DNA of 64,000 nucleotides, taken from NCBI GenBank assembly GCA_963831105.1, contig CAWHOS010000009.1:594585-658584 (forward strand), given 5' to 3'. Under the pieces are notes generated by a model. The model had not been told where the DNA came from and made no database searches. It saw nothing but the letters and a program-made list of their open reading frames with translations. The stretch comes from DATFQI01 sp963831105. GTDB taxonomy: Bacteria; Actinomycetota; Thermoleophilia; Solirubrobacterales; Solirubrobacteraceae. Each line of letters begins with the position of its first letter. Within the stretch, counting starts at the first letter, position 1. The translations under genes and the position numbers were made by a program. This document shows, piece after piece, positions 1 through 7,252 of the stretch.

Positions 1-113
1 ACCTGCTGACCCGTCTCGTCGATGAGCCGGACCTCGGGAACGCGAATGCGCTCGTTGATCCGGGTGGGGTCGCGCTCCGGCGGCTGCCGATCGAACCTTC
101 TGGGGACCGGCAC
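1..113 (-). CDS. infC: Translation initiation factor IF-3, N-terminal fragment
   Basis: Only the first 37 codons are inside the window; the gene runs off the left edge. The reading frame gives the classic IF-3 amino terminus, with the conserved stretch INERIRVPEVRLID followed by a glycine-glutamine turn. IF-3 binds the 30S subunit, blocks premature 50S joining and checks the start codon. I chose GTG at 113-111; there is no ATG in frame and no clear Shine-Dalgarno, so a rare IF-3 start codon (ATC within the INERI segment region) cannot be excluded. thrS lies nearby on the same strand, as in many bacteria (thrS-infC-rpmI-rplT), but here two genes are inserted between them. Confidence 0.88.
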   Translation of the reverse strand, partial: MPVPRRFDRQPPERDPTRINERIRVPEVRLIDETGQQ

Positions 114-179
114 TAGAGGTGTCTGCGGCGCGTCAAGAAGAGCGCGGCGCGGTGTGGGAACGCGTAATCAAGGCCTCGG

Positions 180-206
180 AGTATAGCGGCGCAGCGGTCG
201 TGTCAA
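180..206 (-). promoter_or_regulatory. Probable sigma-70-type promoter for infC
   Basis: On the minus strand TTGACA (206-201) and TATACT (185-180) are separated by 15 nt; shifting the -35 to CTTGAC gives 16 nt. Both hexamers are close to the housekeeping consensus and stand out in this GC-rich sequence. The start point would fall near 173, giving infC a leader of about 60 nt. Confidence 0.6.
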
Positions 207-240
207 GGCGCTACCGTGTCTCACCAGTGGAGGCGTACCG

Positions 241-1194
241 ATGGTGAGAACCCGGTTGGCGACGTTCGCCGCCCTCCTGCTGCTGGCGGGCTGCGGCGGC
301 GGTGACGGCGCGCCACGCGCGGCGCACGGCACCCCGTCCCCCGAGGCGACCGCGGCGGCCGCGAAGGCGAAGGGGCCGATCGGCTCGGACGCGCCCGTGC
401 TCGTGGAGATGACGATGCAGCGCCCCGGCGCGCTGCTGGACAAGATCACCATCCACACCGACGGCTACGGGCTGTTCGACCGGCCGTCGGGCGGCGTCGG
501 GCGGGTGCAGCGCGACGTCGTGGTCCGGCCCGCGGTCCTGCGCCGGCTGCGCGCGAGCCTGAAGGCGCTGCCGCGCAGTGTCGGCGGCCCCGCCGGGGAG
601 CCCGCGGCGAACTTCGCGACCTACATCCTCCGCTACCACGCCCGCACCTTCGTGGCCAAGCAGGGCGCGGAGCCGGCGCCGCTGCGCGCCCCGATGCGGA
701 CCATCCGGGCGATGCTGCTCGACGGCGAGGGGATCGAGAAGGTCACGCGCGAGCGGCTCGGCGGCGTCGCCGGCGCGACGCACCTGTCGGACGTCGGCAA
801 GGACCGGCCCGCGCCCGAGCTCGTGTTCTTCCAGCGCCAGGGCGCCGGCGGGGCGACGCTGGACACGTTCACGGTCCGCCGTGACGGCACCGCGCGGCTG
901 GAGAAGCGCTACGGCGGCGCGGGCGGCCGCTTCAAGGACCTCGAGCTGCGCCGCGGCGTGCTGCCGCGGCTGAAGGCGGCGCTCGCCCGGCTGCCGCGCT
1001 CGGGCACGCTCGAGCGGGGCACCCCGGACCCGGGCGGCGCGAACTACCTGATGCGCTACCGCGGCGAGACGCTCACGGGGCGCCAGGGGGCGATCTCCCC
1101 GCGGGCGCGCCCTGCGGTGGAGCTGCTCGACGGCTTCATCGACGGGATCGGCGTCGAGCGGGCGACGCGGGAGACCGCGACCAACAACCCCTGA
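241..1194 (+). CDS. Putative lipoprotein with internally duplicated domain
   Basis: 317 aa. The N-terminus has a short positive stretch, a hydrophobic core and a lipobox (LLAGC, Cys at about residue 19), followed by a small/charged linker, so the product should be a membrane-anchored lipoprotein. GGAGG at 229-233 supports the ATG at 241. The body contains two related units of about 130 residues: each starts with a short beta-like segment after a GA-L-D motif, then an R-x-VLxRLxAxLxxLPR segment, then an xxYxxRYxxxT block ending in a QGA-type strand. The duplication is visible by eye; I do not recognise the family. It is convergent with the RTX-like gene, the stop codons being 5 nt apart with no terminator between them. 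Confidence 0.7.
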   Translation: MVRTRLATFAALLLLAGCGGGDGAPRAAHGTPSPEATAAAAKAKGPIGSDAPVLVEMTMQRPGALLDKITIHTDGYGLFDRPSGGVGRVQRDVVVRPAVLRRLRASLKALPRSVGGPAGEPAANFATYILRYHARTFVAKQGAEPAPLRAPMRTIRAMLLDGEGIEKVTRERLGGVAGATHLSDVGKDRPAPELVFFQRQGAGGATLDTFTVRRDGTARLEKRYGGAGGRFKDLELRRGVLPRLKAALARLPRSGTLERGTPDPGGANYLMRYRGETLTGRQGAISPRARPAVELLDGFIDGIGVERATRETATNNP

Positions 1195-1199
1195 GCGCC

Positions 1200-2264
1200 T
1201 CAGCGGCGGGTGATGCGCTCGCAGCCGCGGGCGGCGTCCCGGTCGTCCAGGCGCGCGCGGTCGAGCCCCGAGCCGCAGCGGACCTCGTCGCGGCGCCCTG
1301 CCTGCGCGCTGACGCGGTCACGGCCGGGGCCGGCGTCCATCGTGTCCCGGCCCGAGCCTCCCTCGAGGAAGTCACGGCCGGGGCCGCCGAGGTAGGTGTT
1401 CGCGCCACCCGTGTCGTAGAGCTTGTCGTCGCCGCGGCCGCCGACGAGCCGGTCCGGGCGCAGCCGGATGATCGGCGTGTAGTAGCCGTCGCCCTGACCG
1501 GGGTCCCCGAAGAGCTCGTCGTCGCCGGCCTGGCCGAGCAGCGCATCCGCTCCCACGCCGCCGAACAGCCGGTCCGCGCCGCCTCCGCCGCGCAGGACGT
1601 CGGCGCCCTCGCCGCCGTCGATGATGTCGGCGGTGCGGGCGCCCGCGAGGACGTCGTCGCCGTCGCCGCCCACCAGCGTCTCGAAGCCCGCGAGGGTGTC
1701 GGCCTCCCCGGCCTCCCCGCCCGTGCCTCGTGCGAGGTCGACGACCACGTCGGCCTCCGTGACGTAGAGGAGCTCGTCGAAGCCGCCGCCGCCCAGCAGC
1801 CGGTCGTCGCCGGGTCCGCCCGTGATCCGGTCGTTGCCCTCCCCGCCCTGCACCAGGTCCGCGCCCGGCCCGGCGAGGATCGAGGTCTCGACGACCGGGT
1901 CGTCCGCGATGGCGAGCTGGTCGTCGCCGTCGCCGAGGTCCGCGGCGAGGCCGCGCACGCCCTGCGAGCCCTCCGTGACGGGGCAGCGCGCGTTGTGGGC
2001 GTCGACCGACGTGCACGGCGCCACCGCGGTCAGCGTCGCGCCGTCGTCGCGGACGAGGAAGTCGCCGCCCGAGCGGGCGATCGTGACGCGGTTGGCCTCG
2101 CCCGGGGCGCCCTGGAACGTCGTGACCGGCACGGGCGGCGCTCCGCTGTACTTCGAGCAGGCCAGGTCGCCCGCGCAGCCGTCGGCCTGGAAGACCGACA
2201 CGGTGGACGCCGGCGCGGCGGCCGGGAAGGCGAGCACGACCAGCGCCGCGAGCAGCGCCCGCAT
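1200..2264 (-). CDS. Secreted RTX-like (hemolysin-type) calcium-binding repeat protein
   Basis: 354 aa. An N-terminal signal peptide (hydrophobic core then AAAPAS) is followed by about 100 residues with paired cysteines, then many nonapeptides of the type GGxGxDxLx (for example GGEGNDRITGG, GGDGDDVLAG, GGRGDDKLYD). Such repeats form a parallel beta-roll that binds calcium outside the cell. The C-terminus carries another Cys pair. The start codon overlaps the thrS stop (TGATG at 2266-2262), so translation is probably coupled to thrS, an odd partner for an exported repeat protein. No protease or lipase domain is visible; it is more likely structural or adhesive than a toxin. Confidence 0.85.
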   Translation of the reverse strand: MRALLAALVVLAFPAAAPASTVSVFQADGCAGDLACSKYSGAPPVPVTTFQGAPGEANRVTIARSGGDFLVRDDGATLTAVAPCTSVDAHNARCPVTEGSQGVRGLAADLGDGDDQLAIADDPVVETSILAGPGADLVQGGEGNDRITGGPGDDRLLGGGGFDELLYVTEADVVVDLARGTGGEAGEADTLAGFETLVGGDGDDVLAGARTADIIDGGEGADVLRGGGGADRLFGGVGADALLGQAGDDELFGDPGQGDGYYTPIIRLRPDRLVGGRGDDKLYDTGGANTYLGGPGRDFLEGGSGRDTMDAGPGRDRVSAQAGRRDEVRCGSGLDRARLDDRDAARGCERITRR

Positions 2265-4183
2265 CAGCGCCGGCCCTCGGCGGCCTCGGCGACCAGGCGC
2301 CCGACGGCCTCGTCGAGCGGCATCGTCCCCAGGTCGCCCTCCCGGTGGCGGCGCAGCGCGACGGCGCGCTGCTCGGCCTCGCGGTCGCCGACGACGAGCA
2401 TGTAGGGGATCTTGCGCAGCTCGGCCTCGCGGATCTTGCGCCCGACCGACTCCGTGCGGTCGTCGAGCTCCGCGCGCAGCCCGGCCTCGCCGAGCGCCTC
2501 GGAGACCTCGCGCGCGTAGTCCGCGTGGCGGTCGGCGAGCGGCAGCACGCGCGCCTGGACCGGCGCCAGCCAGAGCGGGAACTCGCCCGCGTAGTGCTCG
2601 ATCAGGATGCCGATGAAGCGCTCGAAGGAGCCCATCAGCGCGCGGTGGATCATCACCGGCCGGTGGTCGGCGTTGTCGGCCCCCGTGTAGGCGAGCTCGA
2701 AGCGCTCGGGCATGTTGTAGTCGAGCTGGACGGTGCCCAGCTGCCACGAGCGGCCGATCGTGTCGGTCATGTGCAGGTCGATCTTCGGCCCGTAGAAGGC
2801 GCCGTCGCCCTCGTTGAGGTCGTACTCGGTGCCGCGCTGGTCGAGCGCGCTCTGCAGCGCGGTCTCCGCGCGGTCCCACATCTCCTCGGAGCCGATCCGC
2901 TTCGCCGGCCGGGTGGAGAGCTCCAGCCGCGGCTCGAAGCCGAACGTGTCGTAGATCGCGTAGCCGAAGTCCAGGCAGCGGTTGACCTCTTCGGGGATCT
3001 GCTCCTCGGTGCAGAAGATGTGGGCGTCGTCCTGGGTGATGTGGCGGACGCGCAGCAGCCCGTGCAGGGTGCCGCTCGGCTCGTGGCGGTGCACGAGGCC
3101 CTGCTCGGAGTAGCGGATCGGCAGGTCGCGGTAGGAGCGGCGCTCGTCGTTGAAGAGCTGGATGTGCGCCGGGCAGTTCATCGGCTTCAGGCCCATCGAG
3201 CGGCCCTCCACCTCCGTGAAGTACATGTTCTCCCGGTACACGTCCCAGTGGCCGGACATCTTGAAGAGGTCGGTGTCGTAGAGGATCGGCGTCTTGACCT
3301 CGCGGTAGCCGCGGGCGCCGTTCTCGCGCCGCCACAGGCTCGTGAGCTCGTTCCAGATGACCATCCCGTTGGGCTGCCAGAACGGCGAGCCGGGGCTGAG
3401 CTCGGAGAACAGGAACAGGTCCAGCTCCTTGCCGAGCTTGCGGTGGTCGCGCGCGCGGGCCTCCTCGAGCCGCCGCAGGTGCTCCGCGAGGTCCTCCTTG
3501 GAGTGGAAGGCCGTGCCGTAGATGCGCGTGAGCATCTGGCGGTCGGAGTCACCGCGCCAGTAGGCGCCGGCGACCGACAGCAGCTTGAAGGCCTTGATGC
3601 GCTTCGTCGAGGGCGCGTGCGGGCCGCGGCAGAGGTCGGTGAACGGGCCGTTGGTGTAGAGCGAGACGGTCTCCACGCCGGTGTTGGCGACGAGGTCGTC
3701 GATCAGCTCGACCTTGTAGTCCTGGTGCTCGCCCTCGAAGCGCTCGCGCGCCTGCGCGGTGGTGAGGTCCTCGCGCGTGAAGCGCTCGTCGGCCTTGACG
3801 TGCTCGCGCATCTTCGCCTCGATGCGCTCGAAGTCGTGGTCGGAGACCGTGACGCCCTCTGGGAAGTCGAAGTCGTAGTAGAAGCCGTCGTCGATCGGCG
3901 GGCCGATCGAGATCTTGGTGCCCGGGTAGAGGTCGAGGATCGCCGCCGCCAGCACGTGCGCGGTGTCGTGGCGGATCAGCTCCAGCGACTCGGGGTCGCG
4001 GCTGGTGACGATCGCGACCTGGTCGCCGTCTTGCAGCGGTCGTGTGAGGTCCCTCACCTCGCCGTCGACCTTCACGGCGAGGGCGGCGCGGGCGAGGCCG
4101 GCGCCGATGGACTCCGCCAGATCCGCGCCACTGGCGCCGTCCGGCAGATCCTTCGAGGTTCCGTCGGGAAGCACGACTTGCAT
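2264..4183 (-). CDS. thrS: Threonine--tRNA ligase
   Basis: 639 aa, the usual length. Order: TGS domain (1-60), the editing domain with the HxxxH signature (HDTAH, His72 and His76) and the C-R-G-P-H motif near residue 185, then the class II catalytic core with motif 2 around HRHEPSG and the QDDAH segment, and the C-terminal anticodon-binding domain. It charges tRNA-Thr in the cytoplasm and hydrolyses mischarged Ser-tRNA-Thr. No Shine-Dalgarno precedes the ATG; TAGCAT at 4197-4192 lies 8 nt upstream, suggesting a leaderless transcript. I saw no T-box leader. The gene is divergent from the Rpf-like gene, with a LexA-box-like palindrome between them. Confidence 0.97.
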   Translation of the reverse strand: MQVVLPDGTSKDLPDGASGADLAESIGAGLARAALAVKVDGEVRDLTRPLQDGDQVAIVTSRDPESLELIRHDTAHVLAAAILDLYPGTKISIGPPIDDGFYYDFDFPEGVTVSDHDFERIEAKMREHVKADERFTREDLTTAQARERFEGEHQDYKVELIDDLVANTGVETVSLYTNGPFTDLCRGPHAPSTKRIKAFKLLSVAGAYWRGDSDRQMLTRIYGTAFHSKEDLAEHLRRLEEARARDHRKLGKELDLFLFSELSPGSPFWQPNGMVIWNELTSLWRRENGARGYREVKTPILYDTDLFKMSGHWDVYRENMYFTEVEGRSMGLKPMNCPAHIQLFNDERRSYRDLPIRYSEQGLVHRHEPSGTLHGLLRVRHITQDDAHIFCTEEQIPEEVNRCLDFGYAIYDTFGFEPRLELSTRPAKRIGSEEMWDRAETALQSALDQRGTEYDLNEGDGAFYGPKIDLHMTDTIGRSWQLGTVQLDYNMPERFELAYTGADNADHRPVMIHRALMGSFERFIGILIEHYAGEFPLWLAPVQARVLPLADRHADYAREVSEALGEAGLRAELDDRTESVGRKIREAELRKIPYMLVVGDREAEQRAVALRRHREGDLGTMPLDEAVGRLVAEAAEGRR

Positions 4184-4222
4184 GCGCGGGGATGCTAGTC
4201 CGCCGCCCGATCCGGGTGTTTA

Positions 4223-4236
4223 CGAACGGGTGTTCG
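4223..4236. promoter_or_regulatory. Candidate LexA (SOS) box
   Basis: CGAACGGGTGTTCG matches the Gram-positive/actinobacterial LexA consensus CGAAC-RNRY-GTTCG at every position. It lies in the divergent thrS/Rpf-like intergenic region, upstream of a possible extended -10 (TGCTACGGT ending near 4253) for the plus-strand gene. One such core can occur by chance in a window this size, so this is a candidate only. Confidence 0.45.
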
Positions 4237-4303
4237 GCGGGCATTGCTACGGTTCGAACCCACGACGGTTGCGTGCGCAACTGTCTCTGAACCGAAAACG
4301 AAA

Positions 4304-4331
4304 CGGCGCGCGTGTTTCCCGCCGCGCGCCG
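4304..4331 (+). promoter_or_regulatory. Strong leader hairpin in front of the Rpf-like gene
   Basis: A perfect 9-bp stem (CGGCGCGCG at 4304-4312 with CGCGCGCCG at 4323-4331, 10-nt loop) ends 2 nt before the AAGGA ribosome-binding site at 4334-4338. A smaller inverted repeat (GTTGCG-TG-CGCAAC, 4268-4281) lies further up. It may regulate translation or stabilise the transcript. It does not resemble the c-di-AMP riboswitch known upstream of some rpf genes. Confidence 0.45.
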
Positions 4332-4345
4332 CCAAGGACGTGATC

Positions 4346-4969
4346 ATGAGACCGACGACCACGACCGCGCTGGCGCTTGCCGGCACGGCCCTGGCTCTGC
4401 CGGCCGGAGTTGCACTGGCGGAGACCAACGACGACCCGCCCAGTCCCGCCAAGAGCGCGCTCGCCGCGCCGTTCGCGGGCCACCTGACCCTCAACGCGCA
4501 GATGCGCGCGGAGCGCCGCGAGGTGCTCGTCGAGCGCCTGACCCCGCGGGTCATCCGCACGGAGCGCAAGACCGCGCGCGTGAAGGGCGCCGACTTCTCG
4601 CAGCGCGCCCACGAGCGCCGCCTGCGCGGCGACTCGCCGCGCGAGCTGCGCGCGGAGCTGAAGCAGAGCCGCCGCGAGCTGCGCCGCGCCAAGAGCGCCG
4701 CCGCGACCGGCCAGGCTCCCGCCGCCCCGGGCGCGAACACCACCGCGCCTCCGCACCTCGAGGCGATCGCGGCCTGCGAGTCCGGCGGCAACTACTCCAC
4801 GAACACCGGCAACGGGTTCTACGGGGCGTACCAGTTCACGCAGGAGACGTGGGCAGCGGTCGGCGGCACCGGAAACCCGGCGGCCGCGAGCCCGGCCGAG
4901 CAGGACAAGCGCGCCGCGATGCTCTACGCGCAGCAGGGCTCCTCGCCCTGGCCCGTCTGCGGCGGCTAG
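4346..4969 (+). CDS. Resuscitation-promoting factor-like secreted transglycosylase
   Basis: 207 aa. Signal peptide (1-25, ending GVALAE), an Arg/Glu-rich probably helical linker (about 50-118), and a C-terminal transglycosylase-like (Rpf) domain from about residue 136. That domain has the ACESGGN motif with catalytic Glu145, the GAYQF and TW segments and the AMLYAQQG-SPWPVC end with paired cysteines. Rpf enzymes cleave peptidoglycan glycan strands and promote growth from dormancy. The ATG at 4346 was chosen because AAGGA sits 7 nt upstream and the signal peptide begins there; longer in-frame starts add a non-signal sequence. A strong hairpin terminator follows. Confidence 0.88.
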   Translation: MRPTTTTALALAGTALALPAGVALAETNDDPPSPAKSALAAPFAGHLTLNAQMRAERREVLVERLTPRVIRTERKTARVKGADFSQRAHERRLRGDSPRELRAELKQSRRELRRAKSAAATGQAPAAPGANTTAPPHLEAIAACESGGNYSTNTGNGFYGAYQFTQETWAAVGGTGNPAAASPAEQDKRAAMLYAQQGSSPWPVCGG

Positions 4970-4979
4970 CCCGCGGGCT

Positions 4980-5022
4980 GAGTCCGGAGTTGTTCAGCCT
5001 GAGGCCGAACAACTCCGGACTC
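4980..5022 (+). terminator. Long perfect hairpin, probable terminator
   Basis: 16 nt at 4980-4995 (core GTCCGGAGTTGTTC) pair perfectly with 5007-5022 across an 11-nt loop that can itself form a GCC/GGC mini-stem. It begins 11 nt after the Rpf-like stop. There is no U-tract, so termination is inferred; a protein-binding or attenuator role for the next gene is also possible. Confidence 0.6.
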
Positions 5023-5040
5023 GAGGGTTATGGTGGCGGG

Positions 5041-6174
5041 ATGGACCCTGCCGCCCTCCGCTCCGAGTTCCCGGTCCTGGAGCGCCTCGCGTATCTGAAC
5101 GCCGGGACGGACGGGCCGCTGCCCGCGGCCGCGGTGCGGTTCGCGGCGGCCGAGCTCGAGGCGGAGCTGACCGAGGGCCGCTCGACGGCGCACTTCGAGC
5201 GGCGCTTCGAGCTGCAGGCCGCGCTCCGCGCCGGCTATGCGCGCGTGATGGGCTGCGCGGTCGAGGACGTCGCGCTCACGACCTCGACGAGCGAGGGCAT
5301 CGGCAACGTGATGGCGGGGATGGACCTCGGGCCGGGCGACGAGATCGTCTCCTCCGACCAGGAGCACCCGGGCGTGATCGGGCCGCTGAAGGCCGCGCGC
5401 GACCGCGGGGCGGCGATCCGGCTCGTGCCGTTCGCCGAGCTCGCGAACGCCGTCACCGCGACGACGACGCTCGTGGTCTGCTCGCACGTCGGCTGGGTCT
5501 CCGGCGAGCTCGCGCCGGCGGAGCTGGCGCAGGTGGAGGTGCCCGTGATCCTCGACGGCGCGCAGGGCTCGGGCGCCGTTCCCGTCGACGTGAAGGCGCT
5601 CAACTGCGCCGTCTACGCCGCCGCCGGCCAGAAGTGGATGTGCGGCGGCGACGGCACCGGGATGCTCTACGTCTCCCCCCGCTGGCGCGAGCGGATCCGC
5701 CCGGTCGCGCCGAGCTACGTCTCCTTCGAGGACACCACGCGCCAGCTCGAGTCGCCCTACAAGCCCGACGCGCGCCGCTACGACACGCCTTCGCTGTCGC
5801 GCGAGGCCGCGGCCCTGTCGCTCGGCGCGCTCGAGGTGCTCGAGCGTCACGGGCTCGACGCCGTCATCGCGCGCGGGCGCGAGCAGGCGGCCGAGCTGGC
5901 CCGCCGCCTCGAAGAGGCCGGCCACACCGTCGCCCCGCGCGGCGACAGCACGCTCGTCGCCTGGGAGGTCGCCGACCCCGAGGCCACGCGCGACCGCCTG
6001 CGCGACGAGGGCATCGTCGTGCGCAACCTCCCCGGCCGCCCGCTGCTGCGCGCCTCCGTCGGCGCCTGGAACGACGACAGCGACCTCGAGCGCCTGCTCG
6101 CCGCCCTCGCGCCCGACGAGCGCAGCTGGCGCGGCGAGCGTGCCGAAGCCGGGGATCCGACGCGCGCCGCTTGA
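5041..6174 (+). CDS. Class V aminotransferase-fold PLP enzyme (cysteine desulfurase/epimerase-like)
   Basis: 377 aa, normal for fold-type I class V enzymes. Seen: an NAGTDGPLP substrate-loop-like N-terminus, TTSTSEGIGNV near residue 80 (phosphate binding), H in SDQEHPG, the PLP aspartate in VILDGAQGSGAVPVD, and the Schiff-base lysine in AAGQKWMCGGDG. The best relatives are selenocysteine-lyase/isopenicillin-N-epimerase-like proteins; the substrate cannot be told. TATGGT at 5029-5034 lies 6 nt before the ATG, so the mRNA is probably leaderless. The stop codon lies inside the -35 element of the downstream arsR promoter. Confidence 0.85.
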   Translation: MDPAALRSEFPVLERLAYLNAGTDGPLPAAAVRFAAAELEAELTEGRSTAHFERRFELQAALRAGYARVMGCAVEDVALTTSTSEGIGNVMAGMDLGPGDEIVSSDQEHPGVIGPLKAARDRGAAIRLVPFAELANAVTATTTLVVCSHVGWVSGELAPAELAQVEVPVILDGAQGSGAVPVDVKALNCAVYAAAGQKWMCGGDGTGMLYVSPRWRERIRPVAPSYVSFEDTTRQLESPYKPDARRYDTPSLSREAAALSLGALEVLERHGLDAVIARGREQAAELARRLEEAGHTVAPRGDSTLVAWEVADPEATRDRLRDEGIVVRNLPGRPLLRASVGAWNDDSDLERLLAALAPDERSWRGERAEAGDPTRAA

Positions 6175-6208
6175 CAGGCAAGTATTCGCTTGCCTATTGT
6201 TGCCCTCG
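6171..6208 (+). promoter_or_regulatory. arsR promoter with an operator palindrome between -35 and -10
   Basis: TTGACA (6171-6176), an 18-nt spacer and TATTGT (6195-6200). The spacer holds a perfect inverted repeat, AGGCAAG at 6176-6182 and CTTGCCT at 6189-6195, which overlaps both promoter elements. The predicted start point falls at or next to the GTG at 6208, so the transcript should be leaderless. The position is what is expected for an autoregulatory ArsR operator. Confidence 0.75.
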
Positions 6209-6495
6209 TGGGTGACGTCTTCAAGGCCCTGGCGGACCCCACGCGCCGGACGATCCTGGACGAGCTGACCGAGCGCGACGGGCAGACGCTGTTCGAGCTC
6301 TGCTCCCGCCTGACGATGAAGCACGGGCTCGGGTCGACCCGGCAGGCGATCTCCCAGCACCTCGGGGTGCTCGAGGAGGCCGGCCTGATCCAGACGCGCA
6401 AGGAGGGCCGCTTCAAGTTCCACGACCTGCGGCGCGAGCCGCTCGAACGCCTCGCCGACCGCTGGCTCGTGCCCGACCGGACGGAGAACCCGTGA
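6208..6495 (+). CDS. ArsR-family winged-helix repressor
   Basis: 95 aa from GTG 6208. It begins VGDVFKALADPTRRTILDEL, the standard ArsR opening, and has the recognition helix region STRQAISQHLGVLEEAGLI followed by a wing (RKEGRFKFHDL). No CxC metal-binding pair is seen, so this is the SdpR-like, non-metal type that often controls neighbouring VOC or stress genes. The GTG was preferred over upstream TTG because it starts the conserved domain and coincides with the predicted leaderless start. It overlaps the downstream VOC gene (GTGA at 6492-6495), so the pair is one operon that it probably represses through the palindrome at 6176-6195. Confidence 0.88.
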   Translation: MGDVFKALADPTRRTILDELTERDGQTLFELCSRLTMKHGLGSTRQAISQHLGVLEEAGLIQTRKEGRFKFHDLRREPLERLADRWLVPDRTENP

Positions 6496-6887
6496 AGATC
6501 AACCTGACCAGCGTGCTCGTCGACGACCAGGCCAAGGCGCTGGCCTTCTACACCGGCGTCCTCGGCTTCGAGCTCAAGCAGGACGTGCCGGTGGGCGAGC
6601 ACCGCTGGCTGACCGTCGTCTCGACCGACAGCCCGGACGGCCCGGAGCTCCTGCTCGAGCCGGACGAGCACCCGGCTGCCAAGCCGTTCAAGGACGCGCT
6701 CGTCGCTGACGGGATTCCGTTCACATCCTTCGCGGTCGAGGACGTGGAGGCGGAGTTCCGGCGCCTGAGCGCGGCCGGGGTGCGCTTCACGCAGGAGCCC
6801 GCCCAGATGGGGCCCGGCGTCACGACCGCCGTTCTCGACGACACCTGCGGCAACCTGATCCAGATCGCCGCCGTCGCGGCCTCCTAG
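6492..6887 (+). CDS. VOC-family (glyoxalase/bleomycin-resistance fold) protein
   Basis: 131 aa. Typical VOC pattern: SVLVDDQAKALAFYTGVLGFEL at the start, an ELLLEP strand mid-way and the C-terminal DDTCGNLIQIA segment. Proteins of this type bind a metal and act as lyases, isomerases, dioxygenases or resistance binders; the activity is unknown here. GTG start overlapping the arsR stop, so it is translationally coupled. Its TAG stop overlaps the stop codon of the convergent cupin gene through a shared CTAG (6884-6887). Confidence 0.85.
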   Translation: MKINLTSVLVDDQAKALAFYTGVLGFELKQDVPVGEHRWLTVVSTDSPDGPELLLEPDEHPAAKPFKDALVADGIPFTSFAVEDVEAEFRRLSAAGVRFTQEPAQMGPGVTTAVLDDTCGNLIQIAAVAAS

Positions 6888-7252
6888 TCCCCCAGCTCTC
6901 GCTCGGGCTGCGTCATCGGGCCGCCCGCGTCGCCCGTGTTCGGCGTGCCGCGCGGCTCGATCAGCAGCACATGTGCCTCCTCGTCGGCCCGCGGGCAGTG
7001 CTCGACCCCGCGCGGGACCACATAGAGCTCCCCTGGGCCGAGCTCGACGTCACCGTCGCGCAGCTGGATCGTCAGCCGCCCCTCGAGCACGAGGAAGAAG
7101 TCGTCCGTGTCGTCGTGCTTGTGCCACACGAACTCCCCGCGCGGCTTGACCACGGCCAGCTTGTAGTCGTTGAGGTATCCGACGATGAGCGGGCTGTAGG
7201 CCGCGTCGACCTGCGCGAGCGCCTCGGCGAGATTGACCTTTCGGGAGCTCAT
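6884..7252 (-). CDS. Single-domain cupin protein
   Basis: 122 aa. The cupin metal-site motif is visible as GEFVWHKHDDTDDFFLVLEG (His, His, Glu) with the second motif GELYVVPRGVEHCPRA. A small beta-barrel protein that could be an isomerase, dioxygenase or binding protein. Its ATG overlaps the stop of the upstream aldo/keto reductase (ATGA at 7252-7249), indicating an operon. Specific function unknown. Confidence 0.82.
   Translation of the reverse strand: MSSRKVNLAEALAQVDAAYSPLIVGYLNDYKLAVVKPRGEFVWHKHDDTDDFFLVLEGRLTIQLRDGDVELGPGELYVVPRGVEHCPRADEEAHVLLIEPRGTPNTGDAGGPMTQPERELGD

Noticed and set aside
2345..4198. Long plus-strand open frame opposite thrS
   Set aside because: Shadow frame in GC-rich DNA; it encodes Val/Arg/His-rich nonsense while the minus strand encodes a clear ThrRS.
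4184..4345. T-box (thrS) or c-di-AMP riboswitch (rpf) leader
   Set aside because: Neither the T-box sequence nor the conserved ydaO-type core is present on either strand.
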